A stretch of 64,000 bases of DNA, taken from assembly GCF_014109825.1 (NCBI RefSeq), contig NZ_CP059576.1, positions 3,331,501 through 3,395,500 on the forward strand. Direction: 5' to 3'. Shown here one piece after another: positions 9,208 to 19,202 of the stretch. Source of the stretch: Legionella sp. PC997 (GTDB lineage: Bacteria; Pseudomonadota; Gammaproteobacteria; Legionellales; Legionellaceae). Each line of letters starts with the position of its first letter. The stretch's first letter is position 1. The position numbers and the translations under genes were made by a program. The notes beneath the pieces were generated by a model. The model did not search any database, was not told the origin of the DNA, and worked only from the letters and a program-made list of their open reading frames with translations.

Positions 9208-10890
9208 TTAATGGGTTCTTGGTGCTCGGCTATTGTAAGTTGCCACCCGGGCTCCCCACTCCAACAAATTTTTATTGCAATCATCTTTGTCTAAAATGAC
9301 CTCAATAAAGCATAAAGCGTCAGTTTTTTTTGTTTCTTCAATTGCATCAAGAAGCGTTTGATGGGTAGGGGCCCTAAACGCACGAGCGTTTACTTGCTCG
9401 CCATTAAATACCTCTACTAAATCTGCGTAACGCCAATTATTAATCACATTATAGGGACCATCATGAATTTGAACTTCAATCGTATACGAAGCATTATTCA
9501 TTAGAAAAATTATCGGTTTATATCCATAACGAATGATTGTTGAGAGCTCTTGGGCACTCATTTGAAAAGAACCATCGCCAATCAAAGCAATGACGCGCTT
9601 TTTATTATGAAGTGCTGCTTGCATGCCCAGAAGCGCACCAACAGACCACCCAATAGATCCGTATTGCATTTGGATTTCGAATGGGCAGCCTTCGGGTAGA
9701 TTCAGCCGCATGCCATTAAACCATGAGTCGCCAGTCTCTGCTAACACCCCATAATCGCTATTTAATAGCTTTTGAATTTGCCCAAATAGAAATCGAGTGG
9801 TTAATGGTGAATTCAAATCATCAGGTTCATTGTATAAAGGGGGAGAACCGGCGATTCGTTTATATGCTTTAAGAGAGGCGTCATTGAATTTTAATTGATC
9901 CTTTAAACCGGATAAAAATTCATTCATATACACATCGGTATAGACCTTTCCTGCGATTGAAACACTGCCATCTGCAATAACAATAATCTTTTTTGGCTGG
10001 ATATTACATACATGGCCTACCGTTGTATAATCATTAAAATTAGGTCCTATAAAGAAATACAGGTCACTTGATTCTACAATTTCTCCACATCCCGGTGAGC
10101 TCACTGGCCCCCAATAAATACCAATGTAATTGGGATGCTGTTCTGAAACAAAACCTTTAGCATCCGGCATTGCCGCTAAGGCATAACCACAGGATTGACT
10201 TAAAGTTTCGATCATCGCTGTTGCTTCACAAGGACGAGATTTACTGCCGGCGATTAGTACAGGTTTCACCGCGGCGTTGAGTTTAGCAGCCGCATCTTCA
10301 ATTGCAGCAGCAAGGGATGAAGTATCGCTAAATCGTTTTACATTTAGGGCCCGTTGCGTGGGTGGCGAAACACTAAGTCCTGCAATATTACAAGCGATTT
10401 CAATATATACGGGTTTTTTCTTTGCAAGTGCAATCGCCAGCGCGGTATCAATTTGCATGGGCGCATCACTGGGTCTGTGGATAAACACACTATGCGCGGT
10501 AATTTTCGCAAAGATTTCGCGAACATAGCTGTAATTTTCGGTGGCCAGAGTATGATGTAAAATTTCCGCATCTTGCACGGAGTTTGTATTCGGCCCCCCT
10601 GAAATAACGATAATGGGCAGATTCTCAGCATAAGCACCAGCAACAGCATTGACCGCACTTAAGCCCCCTACACTAAAGGTAACCAGCAGAGCTGAAACAC
10701 CTTTTATACGTGCATACCCATCCGCTGCATAACCTGCATTCAACTCATTACAACAGTTGATCATTTTTAGTGATTCGTTTTTTAATAGCTCATCCAATAA
10801 GCCCAAATTATAGTCACCAGGAATAGCGAAATAATCAGTCATACCTAATTCATGGAGGCGTTGTGCGAGATAAGTACCTACAGTAGCCAT
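9208..10890 (-). CDS. pdc: Pyruvate decarboxylase (ThDP-dependent 2-keto acid decarboxylase)
   Basis: A 560-residue thiamine-diphosphate enzyme converting pyruvate, or possibly indolepyruvate or another 2-keto acid, to an aldehyde and CO2. Visible features include the N-terminal 'IPGDYNLGLLDEL', the catalytic glutamate in 'CNELNAGYAADGYAR', the paired histidines in 'ILHHTLA' typical of decarboxylases, and the ThDP/Mg motif from Gly-Asp-Gly-Ser to Asn-Asn-Ala. 'YTIEVQIHDGPYN' closely matches Zymomonas/plant pyruvate decarboxylases. The ATG at 10890 has AAGGA six bases upstream. It lies 109 bases downstream of the S9 peptidase gene on the same strand; no partner alcohol dehydrogenase is adjacent. 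Pyruvate is the most likely substrate, but indolepyruvate cannot be excluded. Confidence 0.88.
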   Translation of the reverse strand: MATVGTYLAQRLHELGMTDYFAIPGDYNLGLLDELLKNESLKMINCCNELNAGYAADGYARIKGVSALLVTFSVGGLSAVNAVAGAYAENLPIIVISGGPNTNSVQDAEILHHTLATENYSYVREIFAKITAHSVFIHRPSDAPMQIDTALAIALAKKKPVYIEIACNIAGLSVSPPTQRALNVKRFSDTSSLAAAIEDAAAKLNAAVKPVLIAGSKSRPCEATAMIETLSQSCGYALAAMPDAKGFVSEQHPNYIGIYWGPVSSPGCGEIVESSDLYFFIGPNFNDYTTVGHVCNIQPKKIIVIADGSVSIAGKVYTDVYMNEFLSGLKDQLKFNDASLKAYKRIAGSPPLYNEPDDLNSPLTTRFLFGQIQKLLNSDYGVLAETGDSWFNGMRLNLPEGCPFEIQMQYGSIGWSVGALLGMQAALHNKKRVIALIGDGSFQMSAQELSTIIRYGYKPIIFLMNNASYTIEVQIHDGPYNVINNWRYADLVEVFNGEQVNARAFRAPTHQTLLDAIEETKKTDALCFIEVILDKDDCNKNLLEWGARVATYNSRAPRTH

Positions 10891-10999
10891 AAAGAATCCT
10901 TTTCTTAAAATACTGCTAGTTAATTTATTATGGCAGCGGACTACTCTTTCTTCAAGAATTCATTGAACGCGCAATGGTAATCTGAAAGTGATACCATAG

Positions 11000-13294
11000 T
11001 TAGTTTTTTAAATGTTCCACAAAATAATCCCAAATTCTACGCCAAACATAAGGGTGCATAAAATACAAACCATGGTTTGCATTCGGAACTAATAACATAT
11101 CAAAATTTTTATCTGCCTTAATCAATGCATCAACAAATTGCAACATATTGGAGGGATGAACATTATCATCTAAATCACCATGGATCAGGAATAATTTACC
11201 TTTAAGTTGGTCCGCAAGGGAATAATTTGATTGCAAGGTGTAGTCTACATCGTGCGGAAGGCCATGATATCGCTCCCCCCAAAATGCTAAATAACTCCGT
11301 AAATCCTGTAATCCGGAAACACAGACTCCCACTCGATAAAAATCAGGATAATTCAATAACGCTCGAGTCGCCGCATATCCCCCTGCTGATTGACCTAAAA
11401 TACCTACTCGATTTAGATCAATATAAGAGCAATGCTTTGCGAGGAATTTAATAACTGCAACATGATCTTCTAATCCTCCTGCAGTTTCTAAATGTTGATA
11501 GGAATATTCATGGAATTTTTTTGAACGCAAGGGCGTTCCTCGGCCATCGATGTTGACCACGATAAAACCTAATTCTGCTATGCTTTGTGGCCACCAACAG
11601 CCATAAAAATATTCAGGAGGATCATAACAATATGTTTTAGGAACTCGCGTTAATTGCGGTCCTGGATAAATATCATCAATTATAGGATAGGTGTTCTTCG
11701 GATCAAAATCAGTAGGGAAATAAATAAGACCATGAATATCGGTTTCTCCATCCGCGCCTTTTAGACAAAAAGGCTCAGGGTGTTTATATCCTAAGGAAAA
11801 AAGGTGTGAAAAATCAGCCTTTTCTAATGTATCGATTTCTTGGCCATTTTTATCGCGTAATTTTGTGATTGGAAGGGACTCCATAGAAGAATAATAATCA
11901 ACAAAATATTCTTGAGAAGGTGAGAAAACAATCGAATGGTCTGCAGTTTCAGGAGTCATCAATTGCACCTCACTTCCATCCAAACGAGCACGATATAAAT
12001 AACGGAAGTAGGGATCACTTCCAGGCTCTTTTCCATTACCCAAAAAATAAACCCATCGATGTTTCTCATCAACATGGAACACTTTACGAACCGTCCAAGT
12101 ACCTTGCGTGATCGGATTTTTTATTTCTCCCGTTCGTAAATCGTGTAAATAAAGATGCGCCCAACCTTGATGAGTGGATAACCAAATAAACTCATTTGAC
12201 GGCTCCAGAATTCGCGTGTAATTCTGCCACAAAATTAATTGACTAGGCTCGACATACTCTTTGGCATTTTCGGTAAAAATAACGCGCAACTTTTGGGAGC
12301 CCACATTGAATTCACATAAAGAAAGTTGATGATTACCTCGCTCTTCTTTTAAAAAAAAGATTTTTGTACTATCCGCACTCCACCAGACATAGCCTGCTTC
12401 GATTGGAGAACCCACCAAGGCTGGCATCAGGGGAGGCATGTCAATTTCATTTACCTTTTTTTCCTGGACATCAATCCAACATAATTTAATTTCCGGAATG
12501 AATTCATCACCTAAAAAAGGAATATGTGCCTCATGTACTTGAGGGCGAAAAGAACCATCTTCAGGCACATGTTGTAATAATGCCAATTTTTTTACATGTC
12601 CTTGTTTGCATTGGAAGCTTACAATTTTTTTTGAATCAGGAGACCAAATAGCCATAGGAGGGAGTTCGGTTTGCATACGACGCAAGGTAAGTGAACTTAA
12701 ATTAGTATCCGGGGAAACTCCATAAGCATTCGTTGCAGTACCTTCGGTCGTAAGTTGATATTCTTTATTTTCCTTAAATGAAAAAAGAAATAGATTATGC
12801 TGTTTACAGTATAAATCCCAACATGTATCGGGTGAGCGAACTCTAGGAACAATGAGAGTGGGTAAAAGTCCCCATAGCTCCATGATTGTGGGACATCGAG
12901 GCATCGCGGCCGGTTTTTCTGCCTGGGGAATCTGCGAGAGCACCTGCGTTGTTCGTTCATATTTAAAAATAAATTGCTCAATGTGCAAGTACAAAATGTG
13001 TTCCTCGACACATTCGATTTGGTGGATTGGCAAGGCAACAGCTTGTACTTCTCGATTTAATTGTTCCGCAATTTGTTTTGCCAGGGCTGAATGATCAAAA
13101 GCGAGTTCCTTAATCCTGGTTTGTAGATTAAAAATAAAATACTCATAACCTTCAGTGGTATCATGACGATAACAAATATACTTATCCTGCGGCGCCCAGG
13201 AAATTGCAGGTTGGAGATTTTTTATCAAACTCACAACATTTTGCGGAAGAAATTTTTTTGCACGCTCATAACGCTTTTCCCAATCTTTTTCCAT
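11000..13294 (-). CDS. S9-family serine peptidase (dipeptidyl peptidase IV / acylaminoacyl peptidase-like)
   Basis: About 764 residues. The first two thirds have repeated WD40-like 'xWSPDSKKI' and 'WSADSTKIFFLK' strands forming the N-terminal beta-propeller. The last 260 residues are an alpha/beta-hydrolase peptidase domain with nucleophile Ser in Gly-Gln-Ser-Ala-Gly-Gly, aspartate in 'HGDLDDNVHP' and histidine in 'ANHGLY'. It should remove dipeptides or acylated residues from short peptides. No signal peptide is seen, so it is probably cytoplasmic. The ATG at 13294 is preferred over GTG at 13300 because CAGG lies seven bases before it but almost touches the GTG. The SnoaL-like gene ends 11 bases upstream, so the two are likely co-transcribed. 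Confidence 0.88.
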   Translation of the reverse strand: MEKDWEKRYERAKKFLPQNVVSLIKNLQPAISWAPQDKYICYRHDTTEGYEYFIFNLQTRIKELAFDHSALAKQIAEQLNREVQAVALPIHQIECVEEHILYLHIEQFIFKYERTTQVLSQIPQAEKPAAMPRCPTIMELWGLLPTLIVPRVRSPDTCWDLYCKQHNLFLFSFKENKEYQLTTEGTATNAYGVSPDTNLSSLTLRRMQTELPPMAIWSPDSKKIVSFQCKQGHVKKLALLQHVPEDGSFRPQVHEAHIPFLGDEFIPEIKLCWIDVQEKKVNEIDMPPLMPALVGSPIEAGYVWWSADSTKIFFLKEERGNHQLSLCEFNVGSQKLRVIFTENAKEYVEPSQLILWQNYTRILEPSNEFIWLSTHQGWAHLYLHDLRTGEIKNPITQGTWTVRKVFHVDEKHRWVYFLGNGKEPGSDPYFRYLYRARLDGSEVQLMTPETADHSIVFSPSQEYFVDYYSSMESLPITKLRDKNGQEIDTLEKADFSHLFSLGYKHPEPFCLKGADGETDIHGLIYFPTDFDPKNTYPIIDDIYPGPQLTRVPKTYCYDPPEYFYGCWWPQSIAELGFIVVNIDGRGTPLRSKKFHEYSYQHLETAGGLEDHVAVIKFLAKHCSYIDLNRVGILGQSAGGYAATRALLNYPDFYRVGVCVSGLQDLRSYLAFWGERYHGLPHDVDYTLQSNYSLADQLKGKLFLIHGDLDDNVHPSNMLQFVDALIKADKNFDMLLVPNANHGLYFMHPYVWRRIWDYFVEHLKN

Positions 13295-13305
13295 AATCAC
13301 GCCTG

Positions 13306-13728
13306 TTATTTTTGACCTTGTTGCATTTGGATGATCATCTCGTTTAAATCACTATACACCCAAGCTTCAGTAATTTGATGATTAGTATCTAAGCGAAAAA
13401 TAGTAATGCCACTATAAAATACAGGGCTTCCTGTGGCGGGAATTCCAGAAAATTCAGCTTTATGGGTACCCTGACCGTGCCAGCGAGCCACAACTTTATC
13501 TTCACTCACTATTAAATCATCAATGGAATGCATCAGATCTGGAAAAGCATGGAACCATTGAAGTAATGCTTCCTTAAATTCTTGCAAATTCGCCGCTTGA
13601 TCATAACTAAAATGAATTAAGGTCTTTGCTGAAAAGAGTTCATCTGCTAAGGCTGCCTTTTGCTGGTTCCACATCTCATCAAAAACTCTTCGCACTGTTT
13701 TTTCCATTGTTATTGCAGTCATGTTCAT
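13306..13728 (-). CDS. SnoaL-like ester cyclase / NTF2-fold protein
   Basis: A 140-residue protein with the cone-shaped SnoaL/NTF2-like pattern: an N-terminal helix, 'FHAFPDLMHSIDDLIVSEDKV', 'ARWHGQGTH', 'FSGIPATG' and 'ITIFRLDTNHQITEAW'. Members range from polyketide cyclases to proteins of unknown function; without polyketide genes nearby, no substrate can be proposed. It is immediately upstream of the S9 peptidase gene (11-base gap) and probably shares its transcript. The start could be the first or eighth codon (both ATG); neither has a strong ribosome-binding site. Confidence 0.75.
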   Translation of the reverse strand: MNMTAITMEKTVRRVFDEMWNQQKAALADELFSAKTLIHFSYDQAANLQEFKEALLQWFHAFPDLMHSIDDLIVSEDKVVARWHGQGTHKAEFSGIPATGSPVFYSGITIFRLDTNHQITEAWVYSDLNEMIIQMQQGQK

Positions 13729-13819
13729 TTCTGTTTTTCCCTAATCTATAAGATTCATTAAATCCAAGGGTTCTGCTGGATTTTGAATAATTACATTATA
13801 GTGTACTTCATTGCGATTT

Positions 13820-14623
13820 TTATGGTGCAGACTTGCTGAGCCCCGTAGTTGCCGCAAGTGCACTCACCGTAGTTAATCCTAGAGCCAATGCAGGTTTAAA
13901 AAAAACAAAATGATTTGATTTTTTTTCTACTTCTTCCTTAGGTTCTTGAAGCATTGTGGGACCGTATGGCGGGCTTGCATTCACAATCATTCCTTTACGT
14001 GCTTTGATTGCTACTTTAGAAAAAGGAATATTGTCCTTTTTGGCTTCCATTACGTAATCACCGGGTGGGACATTGATGAACGCAACTCCGCCATCTAGTG
14101 AAGTCGATTTCAATTTGTGAATAAATGGATTTGTTTTGTGAACTATAGGAAAAATACCAAAATAAAAGGTTTCTGCATTAACTTTTGGCGTTAGAGTAAC
14201 GGTTACTCCTTCCACTCCTTGCGGGATATCATCCATCGTGGTATTGGGTGGGGTAACTGTTGCAGCGATTTGGCATGCGTGCGGATCTTCAGTTTTCCAC
14301 ATTGCGTAAGATAGGAATTGATAAGCCATGTTTGAAGGCACTTGGAAGGAAATATTTTTTAAAAAATTCTCATTATTTATTCCTTCTGGGGGAACGATTA
14401 GAGTTGCTGTTTGTATGGTTTTATATCCAGTCCAAAAAGATCCAGGTTTCTCAAAAACTAAGGTGATCGGATCTCCAACCGGCCATTCAAAGGGGCCAAA
14501 TCTTCCTGAAGAGTCAGTTTTTAATGCTAATTGCTCATTTTCAAGAACTGTAATTGTTGCATCTGCGATGGGCCAACCGGATATAAATGAACGAGCAAAT
14601 CCAGATACCAATGCTGTTTTCAT
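13820..14623 (-). CDS. Beta-sandwich protein with carboxypeptidase-regulatory-like repeats
   Basis: About 267 residues. The start is placed at ATG 14623, which has AAGGAA seven bases upstream; the frame extends back to 14671 without a better site. 'GWPIADATITVLENEQ...TDSSGRFGPFEWPVGD' near the N-terminus and 'STSLDGGVAFINVPPGDYVMEA' around the centre resemble carboxypeptidase-regulatory-like or transthyretin-type beta-sandwich units, which often bind ligands or carbohydrates. A hydrophobic Ala/Leu-rich stretch near the C-terminus could be a membrane anchor. There is no signal peptide. Function is unknown. Confidence 0.65.
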   Translation of the reverse strand: MKTALVSGFARSFISGWPIADATITVLENEQLALKTDSSGRFGPFEWPVGDPITLVFEKPGSFWTGYKTIQTATLIVPPEGINNENFLKNISFQVPSNMAYQFLSYAMWKTEDPHACQIAATVTPPNTTMDDIPQGVEGVTVTLTPKVNAETFYFGIFPIVHKTNPFIHKLKSTSLDGGVAFINVPPGDYVMEAKKDNIPFSKVAIKARKGMIVNASPPYGPTMLQEPKEEVEKKSNHFVFFKPALALGLTTVSALAATTGLSKSAP

Positions 14624-14680
14624 AATAATTCCTTTTAATAAATTGAATAGAAATCCTAATTCAATATGCATAAAGTTAAC

Positions 14681-14719
14681 AAGCCCGATTTATTTAAATT
14701 GTTAGTGCCTATCGGGCTT
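14681..14719. repeat. 9-bp inverted repeat between leftward genes
   Basis: AAGCCCGAT at 14681-14689 and ATCGGGCTT at 14711-14719 are perfect inverted arms around a 21-nt AT-rich loop, located after the stop of the Ank-RasGEF gene (14748). On the leftward strand no T-run follows; on the rightward strand T8 follows after a gap. It is possibly a transcription terminator. Confidence 0.4.
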
Positions 14720-14747
14720 CATTGTCGACTGTTTTTTTTATCTTTGT

Positions 14748-17642
14748 TTAACTGTGTAATGCATTGTTTTCCCGTTCAACCGGTTCCAATTGATTTCCCA
14801 TAGCCTCTGGTTCCCCAACAGATCGCTCAAGACGTTCCTCCGGATGAGATTCTCCACCAGCAGTCAGAGACCTGGCTTCAGTTGAGAAAAACATTTTCTT
14901 ATGTACTAAAGAACTGACTTGGCGCCAGGAAGATCTTCGTGCTTTCTTAAGAGTAGGTTGATCAGACGATCCCGTATGCTGCATTAAGCCCTTTATTTTA
15001 GCCTGATAAAATTCTGGACTGAGGGGTCCCATGAGTTTTTGTTTGACATAGAAGGTTCTGTTTACTTCAATGATCCGTTCAACCGTTTTTCCAAGCTGCT
15101 CAATCAACTGGTCCAATTTTCCATGTTCTTCTTTTAATTTAAGCTGCTCGGTGGAAAGTTCCCCCAATTCGTTCAATTCCTTAACCGCTTTACACAAATT
15201 TTTTATATGGGTACTGAAATAGGAGATTAAACGATTTGCCAATTGAATCGGGGGATGAAGTTGCCCTTTAAAAAAAACGGATGGAAGCAAATTATCGTTT
15301 AAAAAATTCTTGTTCAGCTCCTCCAGAATGGACTGACAATCTTTACTTGAGTCATCAAGATTAATCACATCTGACTTTCTTGGTCGAATTCTAAGAGAAG
15401 CCAAATATAAATCGTCCTCACTGGCTTCAGGATTATTATTTATAAAAACTATCAGATCCGTAATATTACGGCTGTATTTATTGTTTAATAAAGTCTTAAG
15501 TTCAAGTATTCGCATTAAGATTGCGCCCACGGTTTCAAACCGGCCCAAAGGATAAGGATTTCCATCACGAGCAAAGGTAACATCAGTCAAAATCATACCT
15601 AAAAACGGCAGGGTAGTTCGATAAAGCCGATAGACTTCACGCATCCATTTTGAATTCGATTCCTTACTAAGCATTTGCTCTAATTCAGCAAGGGCTCTTC
15701 TTTCTTTAGTTGACAAAAGTTCAAATGAATTGGACAGGCGTAAAATATTAGAATTATTCAATACGCTGCAAATTAACATTAGATTATTTAAATCAGGGTA
15801 TTTTTCACCATCTAAAAGACAAAGTTCATGAGCCAATTCCAGCATGAATTGTAAAGAGTTTTTAATATTATCCTGGGGCTGGCTTAATATTTTTTTTACA
15901 AAATAGGAGCTTAACTTATTAAAAAATTCAGTTAACTCATTAATATGCGGCACATTATTTTTATTTTCTCCTTTGGTCCAATCGTTTCCGAATTCTTTTA
16001 TAAGAACTTTTTGGTAGAAACTTATCGTAAGAAGACGCATTTCTTGAGCAATTAGTTTTAACTCATGCTCTCGTTCGCCTTTTTTTAAGTCTAATGCTCG
16101 ATCCACGAGCTGATCAAAAGAATCTTGTGAGATGTCACATTCTGTCAGCCAGTTGGTGATTATTTGGTAATTAATTAATGCCGGATCCTTGAACACATCC
16201 AAATTACTTTCGATCAATGCTTCAAAAAGAGAGTTTATGTGTAACCCCAACAAACCTAAGCCTATTTCCTCATCAACATTACATTTGAAAAAGAATTTCA
16301 TTTGTAAAAAAACTAAGGAATTAGACCTAAGTCCTTCAATACATTGATAGGAAAATAATTGCCAAACAACATAATTGGCTACTAGCTTTTGATGATAATC
16401 GAGATCCTTATATAATCGTCTTAAGTTAATAAGAATGGTTACTAAATCATAAGTACTTAACAAACCTAAAGTTCTATGGGCGATTCGTTCAAAGTCAAAT
16501 TCGCGTATTGACTCCGGTGTCTCCTTGCAGGCTGTTAATAATATGAGGGAGTTAACAAGCGATTCTTCTTCGGAAACCTCTATTTCTTTTTGCTTAGGGA
16601 GCATTAAATTATTGTTAAGTAACAAAGAAGAAAAATCTTTGAATAATTTGCAATTTCTGTTTTGAATTTGTTTATATTGCGTGTTTACAGCCGAATACGA
16701 AGAAGAAAGAAGCTTCAGAAAGACCTCTTGAACGGTATCAGCTGAAAACTCAGTTAAATCGAGATCATCACTTAAATGATATTTACAAAATAGCTTACAC
16801 ACTCGTTCGAATAATTCTTGAAAAGAAGAGTCTTTTGCTTGATATGCCGCCAGTAAATCCTTGAAATAAGGTGTTAAAGAATAAGGTTCTGCAGCTTTCC
16901 TAGAAAAAACCTCTGTGCTCCCTTGCTCTTCCATTAACCCAAAATTGAGTGTCCGTAAGTTGATTTCTTGTAATTTATATAAGGGACTGGAAGAGCCGCC
17001 ACTATCCGGAGAAGATAAACTATCCGAGGAAGCACTCCTGGAAGACATCAAAGGAAATGATTCATGAAAACTATCAAGAGAACTAGAATCAGCACTACTC
17101 GGACGCTTACGTAAATCGAGTAGTTGAATTTTTGATAAGTCAATATTAAGTATTGCCTGTCTTAGTGCAGGATTTTCAACAGCCAATTCCGGGGCTGTTT
17201 TCATATTCCCATTTTTTATTGAACGCTTCGTTTGCTTATGATTAAGAAAAATATGGACCGCCCAAAGCTGATTGAAAAGAACCGCATCATGAAAAGGGGT
17301 ATTTCCACTGCTATTTTGACTGTTTACCATTTCAGGGAAATGCTTAAGCACAATATTCAAGACATCTTGATTTCCTTCTCCATTCCTAACAGCAAAATGT
17401 AAAATGGTGTTCCCTAACCGATCCGATTTTTGCGCAACTTCTTTTCGATGTTCATCGGATAACAATTTATCAAGAACCTTCGCTTTGTTTTTTAATACTA
17501 AAAGATGAAAAATGTTGCGTTCAAAAATGTACGTTTCTTCGATTAATTGTGGCTTTTTACTAAACCATAAATCTAACTTTTTGAAGAGCACCTCTTGATC
17601 TACTTCCGTAGAAATTAAATTTTGTATTTTTTTTGTTTTCAT
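14748..17642 (-). CDS. Ankyrin-repeat protein with a RasGEF (CDC25-like) domain; probable effector
   Basis: A 964-residue protein. Residues about 76-134 hold two ankyrin repeats ('LGNTILHFAVRNG' and 'SGNTPFHDAVLFNQ'). Residues 180-222 are a Ser/Asp-rich linker. The second half resembles a CDC25-type Ras guanine-nucleotide exchange domain: 'DFERIAHRTLGLLSTYDLV' at about 383-401, then about 565-755 with 'LNNSNILRLSNSFELL' and 'LPFLGMILTDVTFARDGNP', which matches the conserved 'PFLG-x-L-x-D-x-TF-x-x-x-GNP' core. The C-terminal 45 residues are Glu-rich, as in many Dot/Icm substrates. Eukaryotic RasGEFs load GTP on Ras-family GTPases; Legionella LegG2 is a known bacterial RasGEF-type effector. An AGGAT site precedes the ATG. 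Exchange activity and target are inferred. Confidence 0.8.
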   Translation of the reverse strand: MKTKKIQNLISTEVDQEVLFKKLDLWFSKKPQLIEETYIFERNIFHLLVLKNKAKVLDKLLSDEHRKEVAQKSDRLGNTILHFAVRNGEGNQDVLNIVLKHFPEMVNSQNSSGNTPFHDAVLFNQLWAVHIFLNHKQTKRSIKNGNMKTAPELAVENPALRQAILNIDLSKIQLLDLRKRPSSADSSSLDSFHESFPLMSSRSASSDSLSSPDSGGSSSPLYKLQEINLRTLNFGLMEEQGSTEVFSRKAAEPYSLTPYFKDLLAAYQAKDSSFQELFERVCKLFCKYHLSDDLDLTEFSADTVQEVFLKLLSSSYSAVNTQYKQIQNRNCKLFKDFSSLLLNNNLMLPKQKEIEVSEEESLVNSLILLTACKETPESIREFDFERIAHRTLGLLSTYDLVTILINLRRLYKDLDYHQKLVANYVVWQLFSYQCIEGLRSNSLVFLQMKFFFKCNVDEEIGLGLLGLHINSLFEALIESNLDVFKDPALINYQIITNWLTECDISQDSFDQLVDRALDLKKGEREHELKLIAQEMRLLTISFYQKVLIKEFGNDWTKGENKNNVPHINELTEFFNKLSSYFVKKILSQPQDNIKNSLQFMLELAHELCLLDGEKYPDLNNLMLICSVLNNSNILRLSNSFELLSTKERRALAELEQMLSKESNSKWMREVYRLYRTTLPFLGMILTDVTFARDGNPYPLGRFETVGAILMRILELKTLLNNKYSRNITDLIVFINNNPEASEDDLYLASLRIRPRKSDVINLDDSSKDCQSILEELNKNFLNDNLLPSVFFKGQLHPPIQLANRLISYFSTHIKNLCKAVKELNELGELSTEQLKLKEEHGKLDQLIEQLGKTVERIIEVNRTFYVKQKLMGPLSPEFYQAKIKGLMQHTGSSDQPTLKKARRSSWRQVSSLVHKKMFFSTEARSLTAGGESHPEERLERSVGEPEAMGNQLEPVERENNALHS

Positions 17643-17914
17643 TTTTTTTACATCCTGTTTTATCTATACGACTTGGCCGATTTAAAATGTCCCAATTTTA
17701 ACCTTTATTAAAGAGATTTATATATGCATCAGCCAATTTTTTAGCTAAAGGTATGACCTATTCAGTTTTCGTTTAAAATAAGGAGGGAGTCTAAAAGAAG
17801 GTGTGGAAAACAGTTTAATTGACACATTGCAGAAAAACGTTGAATCTGAGTTATAAAATATGCTTAATGTATTGGTCTTTTTTCATTTTAAATATAATTC
17901 GGAACGAAATCGCA

Positions 17915-19102
17915 ATGACCCCTATTAAAAAAATAATTTTCTTCTTCTTATATTTGTTTTTAAGTATCAACTCCTATAGCCAATCACAAGAAAATGAGCA
18001 AAAAATTCTTGTGAGTTACACTTATTTAGGCGAGTTTTCTAAAGAGATGGCGCAAATGGCATTAAAAAAATCGCCGCCGCTTAATGTACTTGAAGCCAAA
18101 TACGATGTAACTCTTTATAAAATCAACTACAAAACTCCCGCCCCGAATGGTTCTATCACTACCGCTTCTGGTTTGGTTGCTGTACCCAGTGTAGCCGGTA
18201 CTCTGGGAATCGTCAGCTATCAGCATGGAACACGTTTTAATCATGAGGACGTACCTTCGAGGATGAAGGAAGGGGATGCAATATATCCGGCTCTATTTTC
18301 CAGTCATGGCGGTTATCTGACCGTTATGCCAGATTACCTGGGTTTCGGAGACAATGAGTTAGCACTTCATCCTTATGTACAATATGAAACCCTGGCCAGT
18401 TGCAGTATAAATATGCTATTAGCTGCCAAGGAGCTTACTAAAATAATAAAGATTGATCTCAATGACCAGCTGTATATTGGTGGCTACTCAGAGGGCGGAT
18501 TTTCTTCTTTAGTACTGTTTGAATCCCTTGCCACCCAGTATCCTGATATCCCAATTACTGCAGTTGCTTTAGGTTCGGCCCCTTATGACTGGAATGAAAC
18601 AATGCAATTTATTATGCGCGATCCGGGGCCTCGAGCAACCGCATATTTAGCCTATTTTTTCTATTCACTACAAACCTATAAAAACTATTGGGCTGATTTA
18701 AATCAGCTATTTGTTTTTCCTTATAACAGTATGATCCCAGAGCTTTTTGATGGACATCATTCTACTAAAGAAATAATTAATGCTTTGCCGCAAAATCCCG
18801 CATTAATTTTTCAAACCGAATTTTTTGAGGCCATTTTAAATCATACTGAAAACAATTCTGAAACCTTGAAGAACTATTTCAATCATTATAGTTTTTCCCC
18901 ATCCGCACCTTTATTGCTCGTGGGCACAAAGGGGGATCGGGATGTTCCTTATCATGGAGCAGAAATAGCCTATGAACAGTTTAGAAAAACGGGGCGTAAT
19001 GTATTTATTCATTCAGTAAGTGACACACTTGACCATCGAGATGCAGGGCCCTATGTCTTTTATGAAATGCTTCAATTTTTTAAACGATATCATCCTAAAT
19101 AA
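17915..19102 (+). CDS. Secreted alpha/beta hydrolase, secretory-lipase-like
   Basis: A 395-residue protein from ATG 17915 (GGAA ten bases upstream). The frame extends back to 17819, but the internal start directly precedes a typical signal peptide: positive N-terminus, long Phe/Leu core, 'SINSYSQ'. The mature part has an alpha/beta-hydrolase layout: 'YQHGTRF', nucleophile Ser in Gly-Tyr-Ser-Glu-Gly-Gly, a candidate aspartate in 'GTKGDRDVPY' and histidine in 'TLDHRDAG'. This order and the 'VMPDYLGFGDN' block resemble secretory (LIP-type) lipases or esterases. It is probably exported by Sec and, in Legionella, possibly by type II secretion. The substrate is undetermined. Confidence 0.82.
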   Translation: MTPIKKIIFFFLYLFLSINSYSQSQENEQKILVSYTYLGEFSKEMAQMALKKSPPLNVLEAKYDVTLYKINYKTPAPNGSITTASGLVAVPSVAGTLGIVSYQHGTRFNHEDVPSRMKEGDAIYPALFSSHGGYLTVMPDYLGFGDNELALHPYVQYETLASCSINMLLAAKELTKIIKIDLNDQLYIGGYSEGGFSSLVLFESLATQYPDIPITAVALGSAPYDWNETMQFIMRDPGPRATAYLAYFFYSLQTYKNYWADLNQLFVFPYNSMIPELFDGHHSTKEIINALPQNPALIFQTEFFEAILNHTENNSETLKNYFNHYSFSPSAPLLLVGTKGDRDVPYHGAEIAYEQFRKTGRNVFIHSVSDTLDHRDAGPYVFYEMLQFFKRYHPK

Positions 19103-19130
19103 GAGCAAGATGAAATCGATACCCAAAGAA

Positions 19131-19189
19131 TTCTCCTGCTCCAGTGGGAGAAGAATGTTTCCCTCCTTTTTCTGGACTTCGGGAGGGAA
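19131..19189. terminator. Two hairpins between convergent lipase and dehydrogenase genes
   Basis: TTCTCC (19131-19136) pairs with GGAGAA (19147-19152), and TTCCCTCC (19159-19166) pairs with GGAGGGAA (19182-19189). They occupy the gap between stops at 19102 and 19203, where a bidirectional terminator is expected. Neither is followed by a clear T-run. Confidence 0.4.
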
Positions 19190-19202
19190 GCCTACTTATT
19201 CG

